Positions 10,313 to 21,399 of a stretch of 32,217 bases of DNA are shown in pieces. Within the stretch, counting starts at the first letter, position 1. Each line of letters opens with the position of its first letter. Where the stretch lies: assembly GCA_016748015.1 (NCBI GenBank), contig JAAOMT010000651.1, forward strand, positions 37,482-69,698, written 5' to 3'. This DNA comes from Geosiphon pyriformis (Eukaryota > Glomeromycota > Glomeromycetes > Archaeosporales > Geosiphonaceae). The translations under genes and the position numbers were made by a program. Below the pieces are notes generated by a model. It was given only the letters and a program-made list of their open reading frames with translations, was not told the DNA's origin and did not search any database.

Positions 10313-12298
10313 TTCAAAATCTTTTACTATAAAAAAATTTTTTTACTCTTTATCTTTTTTATTTTCGCAATTATTTTTTTTAGCATATCTTTATTTGTAA
10401 CTATAAAACCAGTAGGTTCTTTTGTTAGTGAATTAGTATCTAGTTTGGCTGAGTTGAAAACCCAGTTTAGTGTTAAAACCAAATATTTAGTGAATACTTA
10501 TTTGCATAATACATCTTATAAAAAACCCAAGAAACCTATTATTGTTGACAATATGATTGAAATATCTGCTGGCCTTCTGAATCTTGCAGATATAATTACT
10601 AACAAGTCTATGAAGTTTTGGAGCAGCAAAGTGAACAGCAAGACAAGCAGTATTAGTAATATATTAGACCTAAAAAACATAAAAAATACAGTTGCAGAAG
10701 AAACCAGCTATACAGATTCAAATGCTTCAAAAGTTGATAATATAATGGACAATATTACATATAAGAAAACATATACTAAAACATATGTTTTGAACAGCCA
10801 GCCAAAGAAGATTTTTTTTAACAATTTAAGTAATAATAATGATAATATTTTGACACTTTTAGTTTCTAAGTTTTCTGGTGCTAAGTGTTTGCTAACAGTT
10901 AGATCACATGTTTTGAATAAGTGCAATTTTAAGCTAATTAAATTTTTTATGTTAAATATTGAGTTATCTGCAGTGTTAAACAAAACTAATAATAATAAAT
11001 TGATTGCAATTAAGAAAATTTTTTATTGAATTGATAGTTTTGAAGAAGTTTTTACTTCCTCAAAATTTCCAGAAATAATTAGGTATTTTTTTATTTCGAA
11101 TTTAAGTTTGCAAAAGACTAAAAAATTGGTTATTAGTAAAAAAATTCTTGTTAATATTGATATTAAAAAAACAAACAACCATATAAATTGGAAAATTATT
11201 GTTAAAGAGATTCTGGTTGATCTTTCCAAATTGGCTATAAAAACAGTTTTTTCCAAATTTGGTAAAATAGTTTTAATTAAAATGCAACTGATTAGTCTTT
11301 GGCAAAAGACTTTAGTTGAGTTTGAATTATCTAAAGTTGCTAGTTTGATTGTGTTTAAGTGATCAGTTCTCATGGATAAAAATTCTGTATGAATAATATT
11401 AGTTGTTAATAATAAGCAGTTATGAGTATTAAAAAATTAGTATCAGATTTTGCTATACATTTTGTCAGTTAGCATTACAGCTTATGATTTTTCTGATTTG
11501 ATAGAATTTTATAATAAGAAGACTTGTTTCATTAGCCATAATCCAAATTCATATGTGTATAATAGATATGTTGTGGTTTGTTTTGGAGATAAGACATTTA
11601 AGAAGATTGTTATTAGTTTTGTTCTAGTTTTTAAGAATATAAATCTGTATTGGGCTGGTTTTTTTTTAGTCTGTTGTGTTTAGTATAAACAATTTGGTCA
11701 TGTTTTTAATATATGTTTAGTGGGTAAGAATTCTAGTAATTACAGTAAGCAGATAATATATTCTCAGGATCAAAGTCATCTAGTGAATATATATAAGAAA
11801 AAGCAGGTGTTAATTGCTTGCTCAGTTTTATTTGAAAGTAAAACTTGGGTTTAAGTTGTTAATAGTTTCTTTTTTTGTGTAGTGCCTGTAGTTTTTTTTG
11901 GTGTTAGTTTATCTTTGGATGCAAAATCTCTCCTGCTGGTTTTTTTGGACATGAATAACAGGTTTGTTACTTTTGAGTACAGTCTTGCTAGCCTTGTAGA
12001 GCAAGTTAGTAAGCTGGCTAAGAGATTAGATGCATTCAGGCCAACAGTTTTTCAGTCTAGCCTTAAATGTTAGCCATTGATTGCCTTTTCATCACAGTAT
12101 CAAGGAGCAAATAAAGTAATAAGTGAAAGTTTGGATGTAGTTACTTGTAGTAAGACTATAGTAAAAGTAATATTTTTAGATCAATTAACTATTAAGAAGT
12201 TTAAAAAAAAGTTAAGTAATTTATTGAATATAGTTATAAAATTATTGGCCAAATTAGACAATAAAAGTTTAAGCTTGAATATTTTTTTTTATCAATAA
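10313..12298 (+). pseudogene. LINE ORF1 (RRM plus zinc knuckle), broken by stops
   Basis: One frame runs from 10313 to a TAA at 12296, interrupted by stops such as the TGA at 11027 and that at 11360. It would encode the nucleic-acid-binding ORF1 protein that coats the LINE RNA. An RRM-like fold is visible around 11200-11360 (EILVDLS...VFSKFGKIVLIKM...TLVEFE). A CCHC knuckle is expected around 11670-11715: CC..(Y)KQFGHVFNIC, with the second Cys position now Tyr. A coiled-coil-like tail (SLVEQVSKLAKRLD, then LLAKLDNKSLS) precedes the stop. No ATG is assigned: upstream the frame opens at 10313, and the authentic start is not evident. The TAA at the end may be the original stop, since ORF2 motifs begin directly after it in the same frame. 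Confidence 0.8.
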
Positions 12299-13550
12299 CT
12301 AATTGAATATAGAAAGTTGTCATGTGCAATATTAGAGATATAAACAATCCTGCAAAACAAAAGAATATTATTCATTCACAAAAATACAAACAATTTAATT
12401 TTAATTGTTACTAAAACAAAATTAAAGAAAAAGATTTGTCTATAGATTGCTGATAAGTTTGATGGTGTTTGTGTGTTTGTTTCTAGTTTAGACTCTGGTT
12501 ATTTGGGTTTTGGTATTGCGATTATTATAAATGTTGTCTTAGTATAATATGTATATAAGATTTCTGAGATTTCTGATCACTTTTTTTCTGTCAATTTGCT
12601 TTTTAAAAATAGACTTTCTGTTTTAATTCTGGGGCTGTATGCTAGTGCAACACTGGTTGTATGTTTATCTCAGACTAATAAAGTCAATTCTTTAATTGCA
12701 AAGACTGTAAATAAGTTCTTTTTTGTCATTTTGGATGGTAATCTTAATAAAAATAACTTCTGCAAATGTGCTAGTTTTAAAAGATACCTTAGTTTGGGGT
12801 TGGTTAATTTATTGGTCAGAAGCTCAACTGCAAAAATATTGACTTGAAAAAATTCTAAGAGTAATATGAAGACAATTAACTATGTGTTTGTTTTTTTAAA
12901 CTTAATTAATACAGTAATAGATTATAATATTGTAAACATTAGAGATTATTTTACACTGATTATTAGGCTATTTCTATTTCTGTAGATTTAGGTAATTTGT
13001 TAGATATGCAGCTAAATCTTCTGTGCAAGCAAGTGAATAAAAATTGTTGAATATTTAACATTAAAAATGCTGATAAAAAAAAAAATAAGTTCAAAGATGC
13101 TATAATGACTAATGCAGTATTGTTATTTAATAAGGTTGTTATATCCAAGAGATTTTCGAATCTGAATTTAATGTAAAATACTGTTCACAAAACAATATGT
13201 CTTTTAGCCAATGAAATTTTTAAGAAAAAATGATTTAAAAACTTTGATAGTGTTTTTATAAAAGATTTTTCTAGGTTTTATAAGTTAGAAATTTTGGTTT
13301 CAAAAATTGTAAAGTCTTTATAAATAGGTCTCAATGGCAAGTTTACTTTCTTGATAAGTTATTGGGCATCTTTAAACAATAATAAGGCTTTGATTATTTA
13401 AGTTCTATTAGATTTAAGTGCTGATTTTGATCATATAAGATCTGTTTTTTATGGCACAAGGAAGTTATACTGTGCCTGTAAACTTGCTAAGTTTTTAAGA
13501 GCTGAGGAGATAAATATTAGATCTGCTATCAACAAAAAAATAGAAAGCTT

Positions 13551-13558
13551 TACTGTTG
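13551..13558. repeat. Left 8-bp target-site duplication of the nested insert
   Basis: TACTGTTG, matched by TACTGTTA at 14966-14973 (7 of 8). It lies in the LINE linker coding sequence. Confidence 0.7.
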
Positions 13559-14965
13559 TTACTGGGTAAAAGCTACGAATTTGTAACTTCTTAGCAATAA
13601 CAATAACTTTCACCTGGAACACACAATACTATAATTATACTACTGACTATAGCATATTATGGGTGTATGGACTATTTCAGTAGGTGGGAGAGCAAAAGAG
13701 GTACATAATAAAGTCATTAAAAGTGAAAGAAAGTATTGTCATTATTATTTGTTTTTTGGCAAGAACCAGTTTTAGGTATTTGAAAAGAGGAAAAAAAAAG
13801 TCACATCTCTTTATATGTATTAAAAGTGCAACCAGCAACAAGGAGAAACCAAAACTACTTAAGAAAATTGTAACCAAAATTTTTTTAATTAGTCATCGAA
13901 AGGGTGTGGTGTTCAAATGCCCACTTTAAAAATGAAGTTATAAGAATTATAAAAGAAATTATGAAAGTCAAACATAACTGAAATAGATTTTGCTTAAACT
14001 TTTTATTGTTGAGACCACTCTCTAACAATGTAATACTTTATTACTTATTTTTAGATTTAACAACTTGTTCAGTAAAACAAAACTTAATGTGAAATGGTGA
14101 TAACACATGATTTGAAAGATCTGAAGTAATAGAAAGCTTGATGATTTTGTTAACAAGTAAGTAAGAAGTTCTAAATAACGTAATTCCAAATGGTGATAAA
14201 GAATATGGAAAGACATACTTGAGATTGTGATAATAAGTATTTAGAGCATAGAAAAAGGGGAGAGAAAGTGTAAGGAGTAGAGAAAAGGACTAACTGCTTA
14301 CTATAAAACTATAGCAAAGAGTTGGTTCAGTATTGAACTGATACTTTCTTGAGCTAACAGAGTGGCTGTATATATAGCTAAATTACATCAAATCTACATA
14401 TTATATTAGAACTATTTAAAATACATCAATTATTTATATACATTTAATTAATTTATTTATGATAAGCTTACTCAGTCTGTTATTTATCCAAGAGCTAGTA
14501 ATTTAAATGATCAGATTTAGATGACTGAATTTAGAACATTGATTGTAAATCAATGATACCAATTGTAATTATGATCAACATAATTAGAAGTAGATCAATT
14601 GATTACATTTCTTGGTAACTACTTTTAACCATTGATCACAGATCTGGAATGTTAAATTGTTCCAATAAGGGCATATGAGAATTTTGGAGCATAACAAAAC
14701 CTGTTGTTATCTGATTACATGCATCCATTTCCATTGGTGTTTTTTAGTTTGCCAAGATTTTTTTGTATCCAACTTAGTTAAACTGTTGGATTGTGCTATA
14801 TTTCTTTGTTGTAATTGGATTGATTGCTGATCATTTATTTCCAGATTGCCAGCTGATTTTGTTGATTAAGTGCAATGATGTAGGTTTTTTCGCATGATTT
14901 TGATGTTAATTTTCATTGTATGTGTTGTAATTTTTGCATTGAAAAGTGTGAAAATCTTCCAGTAA
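13559..14965. mobile_element. 1407-bp DNA-transposon-like insert in LINE ORF2
   Basis: The LINE protein stops matching after 13558 and resumes at 14966. The insert starts TTACTGG and ends CCAGTAA, a 7-bp perfect inverted repeat, and is flanked by TACTGTTG (13551-13558) and TACTGTTA (14966-14973), an 8-bp target duplication with one mismatch. Eight-base duplications are typical of hAT elements, so a non-autonomous hAT-like element is the best reading. No transposase is recognised inside; open stretches at 13684-13929 (plus) and 14022-14216 (minus) have no family resemblance. Removing the insert and one target copy joins the two LINE segments in the frame used downstream. Confidence 0.75.
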
Positions 14966-14973
14966 TACTGTTA
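14966..14973. repeat. Right 8-bp target-site duplication of the nested insert
   Basis: TACTGTTA, the partner of TACTGTTG at 13551-13558. LINE coding resumes inside it. Confidence 0.7.
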
Positions 14974-17900
14974 ATAAGGGCCATATAATCAGAAGTATAT
15001 TGGAGTGTTTTTTTTATAAAATAGTATTGAATCATTTAATCACTAATAGCAATTTGATTCTGAATCCTGTTGAAATTAAATCTAAAGTTGACACTATTAT
15101 GAAGAGTTGAACAAGAAAGAAAAAAGTGTTGAATAATATTTTCAATTTGTAATATTATTAATATCTGTCTTTGGTTTATGTTAATAATATTGTATTCTCT
15201 GATATTATAAATATTATTAGTTATAATAACTTAGTGTGTATAATCAAAAACCTACTTGATAAAAAGACTGTTAGTTTGTCTAGTATTACAAATAAACTAT
15301 AAAGACATTGTGATAGTTTGATATTCATTATGCTTTTGAACTTTTTGAATCTTTGTTTAGTACATAAATCTGTACTTCAATCTTAGAAAAAAGCTTAAGT
15401 GTTAATAATTTCTAAGCCATATAAGTGGAAGAGTGTTCTGACTAATACTAAAAGAATTGCATTGATTAAGACTACTTAAAAAATTCTATTCAAGTTACTT
15501 TCCAATAGAATCTCTTTGATTTATAGTAAATTTGATATTCTTTGTAATGACAATTTTTCTGTGTTAAAAGATATTACCATTCAGTCTCTTATTTTTGTCA
15601 TTGGTTTAATAATTAAAAATGTTTTGAAAAAAGACTGTAAACTTTAATTAGTCTTATAAAATATGTGGAAGGCTTATAACTCTGTAAATTGGTATCTTCT
15701 AAGAAATAGTTTGGTTAAGATTAAAATGTGCAAATAATTTATTGGAAAAATTTATAATTATAGGATTAATTAAATTATGATTAATTATGGTTTGACAAAT
15801 GAGTACTATATACATAATAGTCTAAACTAGAGTAAAATTTTTTCTTTTCTGTTCTAAAAGATTTTTTATAATCTTCTCTTATATAAAGTCAAATGGCAGG
15901 AAAGTTTGTGTAACTATTATATTGATACTAGATTTGTTGTCAAGACTGACAAATTGGAGAGTCAGGATAAGCTAACTTTATTTTTAGCAGTTGGTATTTT
16001 TATTAATGACACAATTTAGATTAAGAATATTTAGACAGCTACTCAATATATTCTAAACATTGTAAATAGTTTTTTATAATCAATGATATTTTAATTAATA
16101 TTAATAAGACAGTAGCCATCTCTATTAACCAAAAAGTAGGAATGTTTTGTTATTAATTAGTGGTTTGCCAATTTCAATTGCATAAAAAGAAGAGTCTTAT
16201 AAGTATCTTGATATTTTTTTGTCTTTTAAAGGTTTGTTTAAACCCAGTTTGGCAAAGACTCATTTAGATATCAGGTTTTTTGTTAATTTGGTTCTAAAAA
16301 AGGCTATTTTAGACAAACAGTTTTTTATTTGGTCTCAGTTGTGTTATAGTCTATAATCAGTTATAGAACTCAGTTTAATTTTATTTTTAAGAGTGTATAT
16401 ATTAAGTAAAATACACTAATAAGAAAAAATTTGAAAATAAAAGCTGATTTACTAAAAAACTTTTTTAACAAGGCTTTTTATCATCCATTATTGTATAGTT
16501 TGAAATCATTTGAACAATTACAAGCTGAGAGTAAAATGGTTTTTGTGTTGAATTTTTTAAATACTGGTAGAATTTTTAGTTGTCTGTTTAATTATAAGTT
16601 TTTAGACCTATAAGTTTTAAGTTGATTTCTTATTTACTTTTTACATTACTCTATAAAGCTAAAAATCAGTTCAGTTAATAATTTTTTAGTTGGTGTAGTG
16701 AGAATATTTTTGGATTGTGATATGTTACTTAACAACAATTTTTTGTCTATATTCCATTTTTTGGGTAATATTCAAATGTTTTATGTTCTGGATAATTCAA
16801 GGTTTTATGATATTTTACGTTTATTTATGAAGTTTAAAGTTGTGTTTGTTGACTAATTATATGATAAAAAAGAGTTGGTCTTTAATTAAAAGATTTTTTG
16901 TCATTGAAAAAGGCTTAATTCAAGAGGTCTAATCTTTAGCTGTTTCAAATTAACATGTAATTTTTTAATTAGGTTTGCATTTCTTTTTTCTATTGGGTTA
17001 TCTGATTTTGGCTTTCAATTTTTGAACATTTGCAATTCTAATAGCATTTTTGGAATGATGCAGTATATTTCTAATGTAAATTTGGATGTTATTAGTATCT
17101 ATATAGATGGGTTTTTGAAAAATTTGGGTATTCATAAGATAAAATATAGTGCAGCTGCATTTTTTTAACTTAAATATAAGGGTTGGTATTAATATTAGTA
17201 GATTGGTTTCTTTTACAATAATAAAATTGGAGACAATTGTTTTGGCTTTGAAGTGTATTCCTGTTAATAGTTCTGTTATAGTGTATTTAAATAGTCAGAC
17301 AGCTTTGTATATTTTGCTGTAAAGTTGGATTTGGTTTTGCCAGATTTTTGCAATTGTTGCTAAATAAAAAGGCAAAGTATTGTGAATTTTATTAGAGATA
17401 AGGGACTTAATATTTTTTAGTGCAAGGTTAAAAGACATTCGAGTATTTTGGACAATAAATATGCTGATAAGCTGGCTAGTTTGATTGCTGATTCAAATTT
17501 GGTACTTCTTGTTTTTGTCAGAGAAAAATTTATTAGAGCTGATAAGGTGATAGTGTCTGGAAATATTCATTATTTTACTTGTGGAGTTTTTAGAGCTGTT
17601 TATTGTGCTTGTTAGAAGATCAAATCTGGATCTGGTATTATTGACAAAAACTTGGTTGATGATATGGACTGAGTTTGTACTGTTTTGGTTTGGTATCTTG
17701 ATTTGTATATAATAGCTGGTTTCACAAATAAGTCTACAACTGGTTTGTATTCATATTTTATAAAGGCTTTGTACTGTTGCCTGTTGGTTACTGTTCAGAA
17801 GTGTTTATATTATAAGGAGTATCTTAATGTATTGTGTCTTTATTGTGAAGAAATAGAAAGTTTTAATCATTTTTTTGTGTATATAATAGACTCTAAGGTT

Positions 17901-18377
17901 TGTAAAAACTTGCTTAGGTTGCTTTTGATTCAGTAGAATGTTATGTTAAGTTTGAGTCTACTATTATCTTGGGTTTTACATATGCTTTTTTTGTGTATTT
18001 TTGATGATGTTATGTATACTGTATTGTGTAAAGATTTTTTATTCAAAGAATAATACTTGAAGACTATATCTATTTTTGATGATGTTAAGATTGTCAGTAA
18101 AAAAGTTGTGAATTTTGTGCAAAGTTTAAGAGCAGCTTACTATACTGAAATTTAGATGGTGAGGGCTAAATACAGAGAATTTATAAAAAGAAAAAGCCTG
18201 ATTAAACATGATGGTTTTGTGCTTCCTAAAGTTCATAATCTGCTGTCTTTGCTTTCTATTAGAGTTGTTAAGTTGCTTAAGATTGTTAAAGTACATAGTT
18301 TTAGCTTTGGTTTTTGTGGATTTTGCTGTTTATTTTCTGGTATTAATACTGTAATATCTGTTAAAATAGATTTATAG

Positions 18378-18719
18378 TGTTGTTTTAATCAGTTTAAGTA
18401 ACTGGTTATGTATAAAAAATACATAATTAATATTTAGTTTAGATTATTTAATTTGATATATTATGCTAAGTAGTATTACTGGAAGTTTTTGGTCTTTTTT
18501 TTTGGATGTTGTTAATATTAGTTTGATGTAAATTTATGTTATTTGGAAGTAATAAAACCTCTAATAACTGAATTTATCTTTAAATTATCTCCTATAATTT
18601 GAATTAATGGGCTTATAAGTGGAATAGCCAATTTCTTGCCAGTTACTTTATGTAATTATGTTGTAATAAAGATCAATTTTTTCTTACAAATTGCTCATTT
18701 GGAAGCTTACTAAAATGTG
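18378..18719. other. LINE 3' flank, no gene
   Basis: Between the LINE ORF2 stop and the TA-flanked end of the next element. Probably the decayed LINE 3' UTR, but no poly-A tail or target duplication could be placed. Confidence 0.45.
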
Positions 18720-18721
18720 TA

Positions 18722-18746
18722 CAATAAACTCTCTTTATAATTACAC
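18722..18746. repeat. Left terminal inverted repeat of the composite element
   Basis: Contains AAACTCTCTTTATAAT, begins right after a TA and pairs with 30921-30945 inverted at 17 of 25 positions. It lies about 120 bp beyond the transposase stop, where the 3' end of a pogo/Tigger element would be. Confidence 0.5.
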
Positions 18747-18862
18747 TTTTTGGTCAGCATATTTGTGGTGACTATAGAGAGATAGAACTATAAAAAATGA
18801 TTAATATTTTATTATATAATCTATATATCACATGTATAATATAATAACCAATTATATATATT

Positions 18863-19569
18863 TTATTTAAAAAAGCTATCTATTTGCAACTGTTTTTTTT
18901 CTTCTTGAACTTTGAGAACAATATTATGAATTAATGTTCTCAAAGTTTTAAAAAAGTCTGAATCAACTTTTTTACTATATTGTTCTTTACAATAGTGCAA
19001 TATATCTTCAAGTGCAGTTTTACCTTGATATGTAGATAGCAAAGGCAAAGACTTATCTTCATTTTCACTTTCTAAATCTTCATTTGCATTAAAATTTCCA
19101 CTATACTTGTTGTTAATAAGATTCACAATTTTATTTTTTGAGATATAAGTAAATAATGGTTCAAACTTGTCAATATTAATGAAGTCTATTGCCAATAGCT
19201 TATTAATATCAATGTGTTCAATAAAAACTTGTACTTCTTGTAGGAGTTCTTGTTTAATATCTAATAGATGGGCTGACATTTGACTATTATTCAAAACTAC
19301 AATTTGAAAAAATTTGACCATTTCACTCGTGTCCTAATCAATGCATTTGCCATTAAAGTAGCAATAACCTATTTAATTTATTGCCCCAGAATTTCTTACA
19401 TTAGCCACTTTTTGATACAATTTGACAACTTGATCTGCATTCTGATTGATGCATTTGCCATTAAAGTAGCAATGTTCTAATCAAGTCATTGCTTCAGAAT
19501 TTTCTGCATTACTTGCCTTTTGATACAATTTAATAGCTTGATCCATGTTCTGATTGACACTTTTACTAT
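18863..19569 (-). pseudogene. Sel1-like repeats fused to a pogo/Tigger transposase tail (3' segment)
   Basis: Read in descending coordinates from 19569, two complete 36-codon Sel1-like units and a partial one appear (..KLYQKASNAENSEAM..LEHCYFNGK..NQN..), with stops at TGA, TAA and TAG. In the same frame an open stretch from 19321 to 18863 (152 residues) begins with the last Sel1 helices (EMVKFFQIV..NNSQMSAHL) and passes without a break into QELLQEVQVFIEHI, INIDKFEP, NKIVNLIN, an acidic run, ALEDILHYCK, and the terminal QLQIDSFFK. That series is the C-terminal part of pogo/Tigger transposases, after the DDE domain. Sel1 repeats are alpha-helical scaffolds for protein contacts. The transposase tail has no stop while the Sel1 part has several. 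Either a chimeric captured gene or a chance junction after deletion. Confidence 0.65.
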
Positions 19570-20453
19570 TGTTACAGGTGATTATTTCTGCTGTTGAATT
19601 AAATAACAAATCTGTAACTTGGTGCTCAAAAGCTACTTCCGTTGAGGCTGTTCTAAAGGTGCTGTATCTGAAGGTTTTGATGGATCTAAAGGTTTTGGTT
19701 GAGTATTTTGTATAATAGACAGAGATTCAATAGTGTCAATAGTGGATATATTTTCCAAGAGTTTTCCCAATTTCTTTCTCAGCGTGGTGGCCGAATTTAG
19801 TCTGGCAGTCATGCCCTTCTGATAAGCTATCCGATAATATATAAAATCCTACCTGTATTTCTGGGTCTTTTACCAGGCTATTCTTGATGTCAATAACTCA
19901 GCGTTTAATCTTTTATCAATTAGTATATAACAACAAATCAAAATAAAATAAATAAAAGAAATAAAAGAAAAATAAAAAAAGTAAAAAAATAAGCCAAAGC
20001 GATTTACAGATTAGTATCCCGTCAATAGCCATGATCAAGAGCTATTGTTCTAGCATGATTAAGTATTAATTACTATCAACATGAAGGGTTGATAGTGGGG
20101 AGTGGATTTAAAATATGAAGTAATTATTTATTTAATGATTGTGTTTCTAGGTTTAAGGATTCTGTGGTATCGATTCTGTCTTTTCTGATTTTAACACTAC
20201 TGCTATATATACATAATTGAGATTTCTCAATTCCTCGATTCTTCACGACAGAAATCCTGGAATTCCTGGAATTCTGCAATTCCTTTGAGAGGAATCCTGG
20301 AATTCTGAAATCTTGCAATTCTTCATTGAAAATCCTGAAATTTCTGGAATCCTGCAATTTCTAAGAGAAATCCTGGAATTCCACATTTACTACGCTTATT
20401 TTTGATTGGCTAATAATTATGCTAATATATTTCTTATATTTCTATGAGTAACA
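19570..20453 (-). repeat. 3' LTR of the Ty3/gypsy element
   Basis: 884 bp, TGTTACAG at one end and AGTAACA at the other, so each strand reads TG..CA. The body contains an A-rich stretch (19920-19990), a TATATATACATAATTGAG block near 20205, and a cluster of imperfect GAATTCCTGGAATTCTGCAATTCC motifs (20220-20380). The open stretch read at 20124-20357 is only this repeat cluster. Confidence 0.95.
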
Positions 20454-20467
20454 TTATTTCTTTCTTT
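20454..20467 (-). promoter_or_regulatory. Polypurine tract
   Basis: The minus strand reads AAAAGAAAGAAATAA directly before the 3' LTR, and would prime plus-strand DNA synthesis. It begins immediately after the stop codon of the long reading frame. Confidence 0.7.
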
Positions 20468-21300
20468 TAATATTGAGCTCCGTCAAAATTTAACTCATGT
20501 AATTCCCTCTCTTGAAATATTTCCTGGATTTCGATTTCAAGAATTACTTGTATTATTTGGGTCTGTAATTCTTCAAATTGAGAATTGGTGATTTTTTCCA
20601 ATTGATTACTGGTAACCAGATCCATTGCTCTGTTGAGCAATATTTCTGATTTATCTTGAAATGCTGTGTGTATTCGGTATATGGTTCGGGCTTGTGTAGA
20701 TAAGTTGTTCTTTTCCACAAAATATTCTAATTGTTGTAGTACTCTTTGGTCGAATAATTGCTTTGTTTTATCCATATATAGATTCTGGATATTTACGTGT
20801 TGTCCCAAGTAAAAATAACAATAGTTTCGTGGAAATTGTTGTATCCATCAATTCCAAGTTTTTTTAGTCAACTCTTGATATAGTGACTCTTTTGTCGATT
20901 CTTTTATTGTTAATTTTACTTTTGCTATGATTTTGTCCACAGTATTTTCAGTTTTCTTCTGTGTTCTGAGTTGAAAGGTCTTTCTAATGTCTTGATATCA
21001 AATGGTTTATTGATTGATTATAATCTCCATTTCCTGGTGTTGGATTAATTGAAAGAGTTGTTGTGCTAATGAGTGAATGTTGTCTGTAATTTCCATTTTT
21101 CTGATATTTCCTATTGTGTCTACCATGTCTTTATATATTCTTTTGATGGATCAATTTAACGTGTTGTTGTCGATAATAACTATTGGTTCCCGATCTCGTA
21201 AAATCTCATCTGGTTGGATTAGTATTCTCTGTACTCCTAATTGTGGAATATTACTGGTAGATGGTAGTGTGATGTTGTAATATGGTTTCAGTCAATCTCT
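20467..21300 (-). pseudogene. C-terminal extension after integrase, unknown function
   Basis: In the same frame about 270 further codons follow the integrase and reach a TAA next to the polypurine tract. They are interrupted by five or six stops, but 20808-20467 is open. The protein is Gln-, Glu- and Lys-rich and looks helical (for example HSLAQQLFQLIQHQEMEI and VLQQLEYFVEKNN), with no signal or membrane segment, so it is not an obvious env. It may be a coiled-coil tail of the polyprotein. I do not recognise a family. Confidence 0.6.
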
Positions 21301-21399
21301 ATGTGCTGCTTTGGTTAAAATTTTGTTATCCAATCTTAATTTGTAAGCTCTATTTCCTAGAATTTCTTCTATGTGAAATGGTCTGTTCCATTTGGGGTC

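Larger units (their letters stand above)
10313..18377 (+). mobile_element. Decayed non-LTR retrotransposon (LINE), two ORFs, with nested insert
   Basis: The full layout of a two-ORF LINE is readable on the plus strand: ORF1 with RRM and zinc knuckle, then ORF2 with AP-endonuclease, reverse transcriptase, RNase H and a C-terminal Cys/His region. From memory the protein resembles a LINE family frequent in Rhizophagus genomes. One frame (position modulo 3 = 2) serves from 10313 to about 12945, a single shift moves it to modulo 1, and the 1415-bp gain from a nested insert and its target duplication moves it to modulo 0 for the rest. The first and last positions given are the limits of recognisable coding; UTRs, poly-A tail and target duplications were not delimited. 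Confidence 0.85.
12314..18377 (+). pseudogene. LINE ORF2 (endonuclease, reverse transcriptase, RNase H), dead
   Basis: Would nick target DNA and copy LINE RNA. The AP-endonuclease lies at about 12320-12990: TKTKL, LGLYASA, an ILDGNLNKN block where GGDFN is usual, and TDY for the catalytic TDH. A central linker ends in IRSAINKKIESF and is cut at 13558, resuming at 14967 with NKGHIIRSILE. Reverse transcriptase is at about 15430-16350: RIALIKTT.KIL, motif A NMWKAYNSV where DM.KAYDSV is expected, motif C FINDTI where F.DD is expected. RNase H is at about 17140-17480: NSQTAL for DS..AL, then KVKRHSS..DNKYAD. A Cys/His region near 17830-17900 (CLYCEE...NHFF) has lost its last Cys, and an FSGI..VISV terminus ends at a TAG. 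One frameshift near 12945 and many TAA/TAG/TGA codons, mostly at former Gln, Arg or Trp positions, show it is inactive. Confidence 0.85.

Noticed and set aside
13684-13929. Possible gene in the nested insert
   Set aside because: No ATG at the start, no family resemblance, and the lysine-rich composition is unremarkable for this DNA.
20124-20357. Open stretch on the minus strand inside the left LTR
   Set aside because: It is the translated GAATTCC-type repeat cluster; the equivalent stretch at 29411-29671 is the same sequence in the other LTR.
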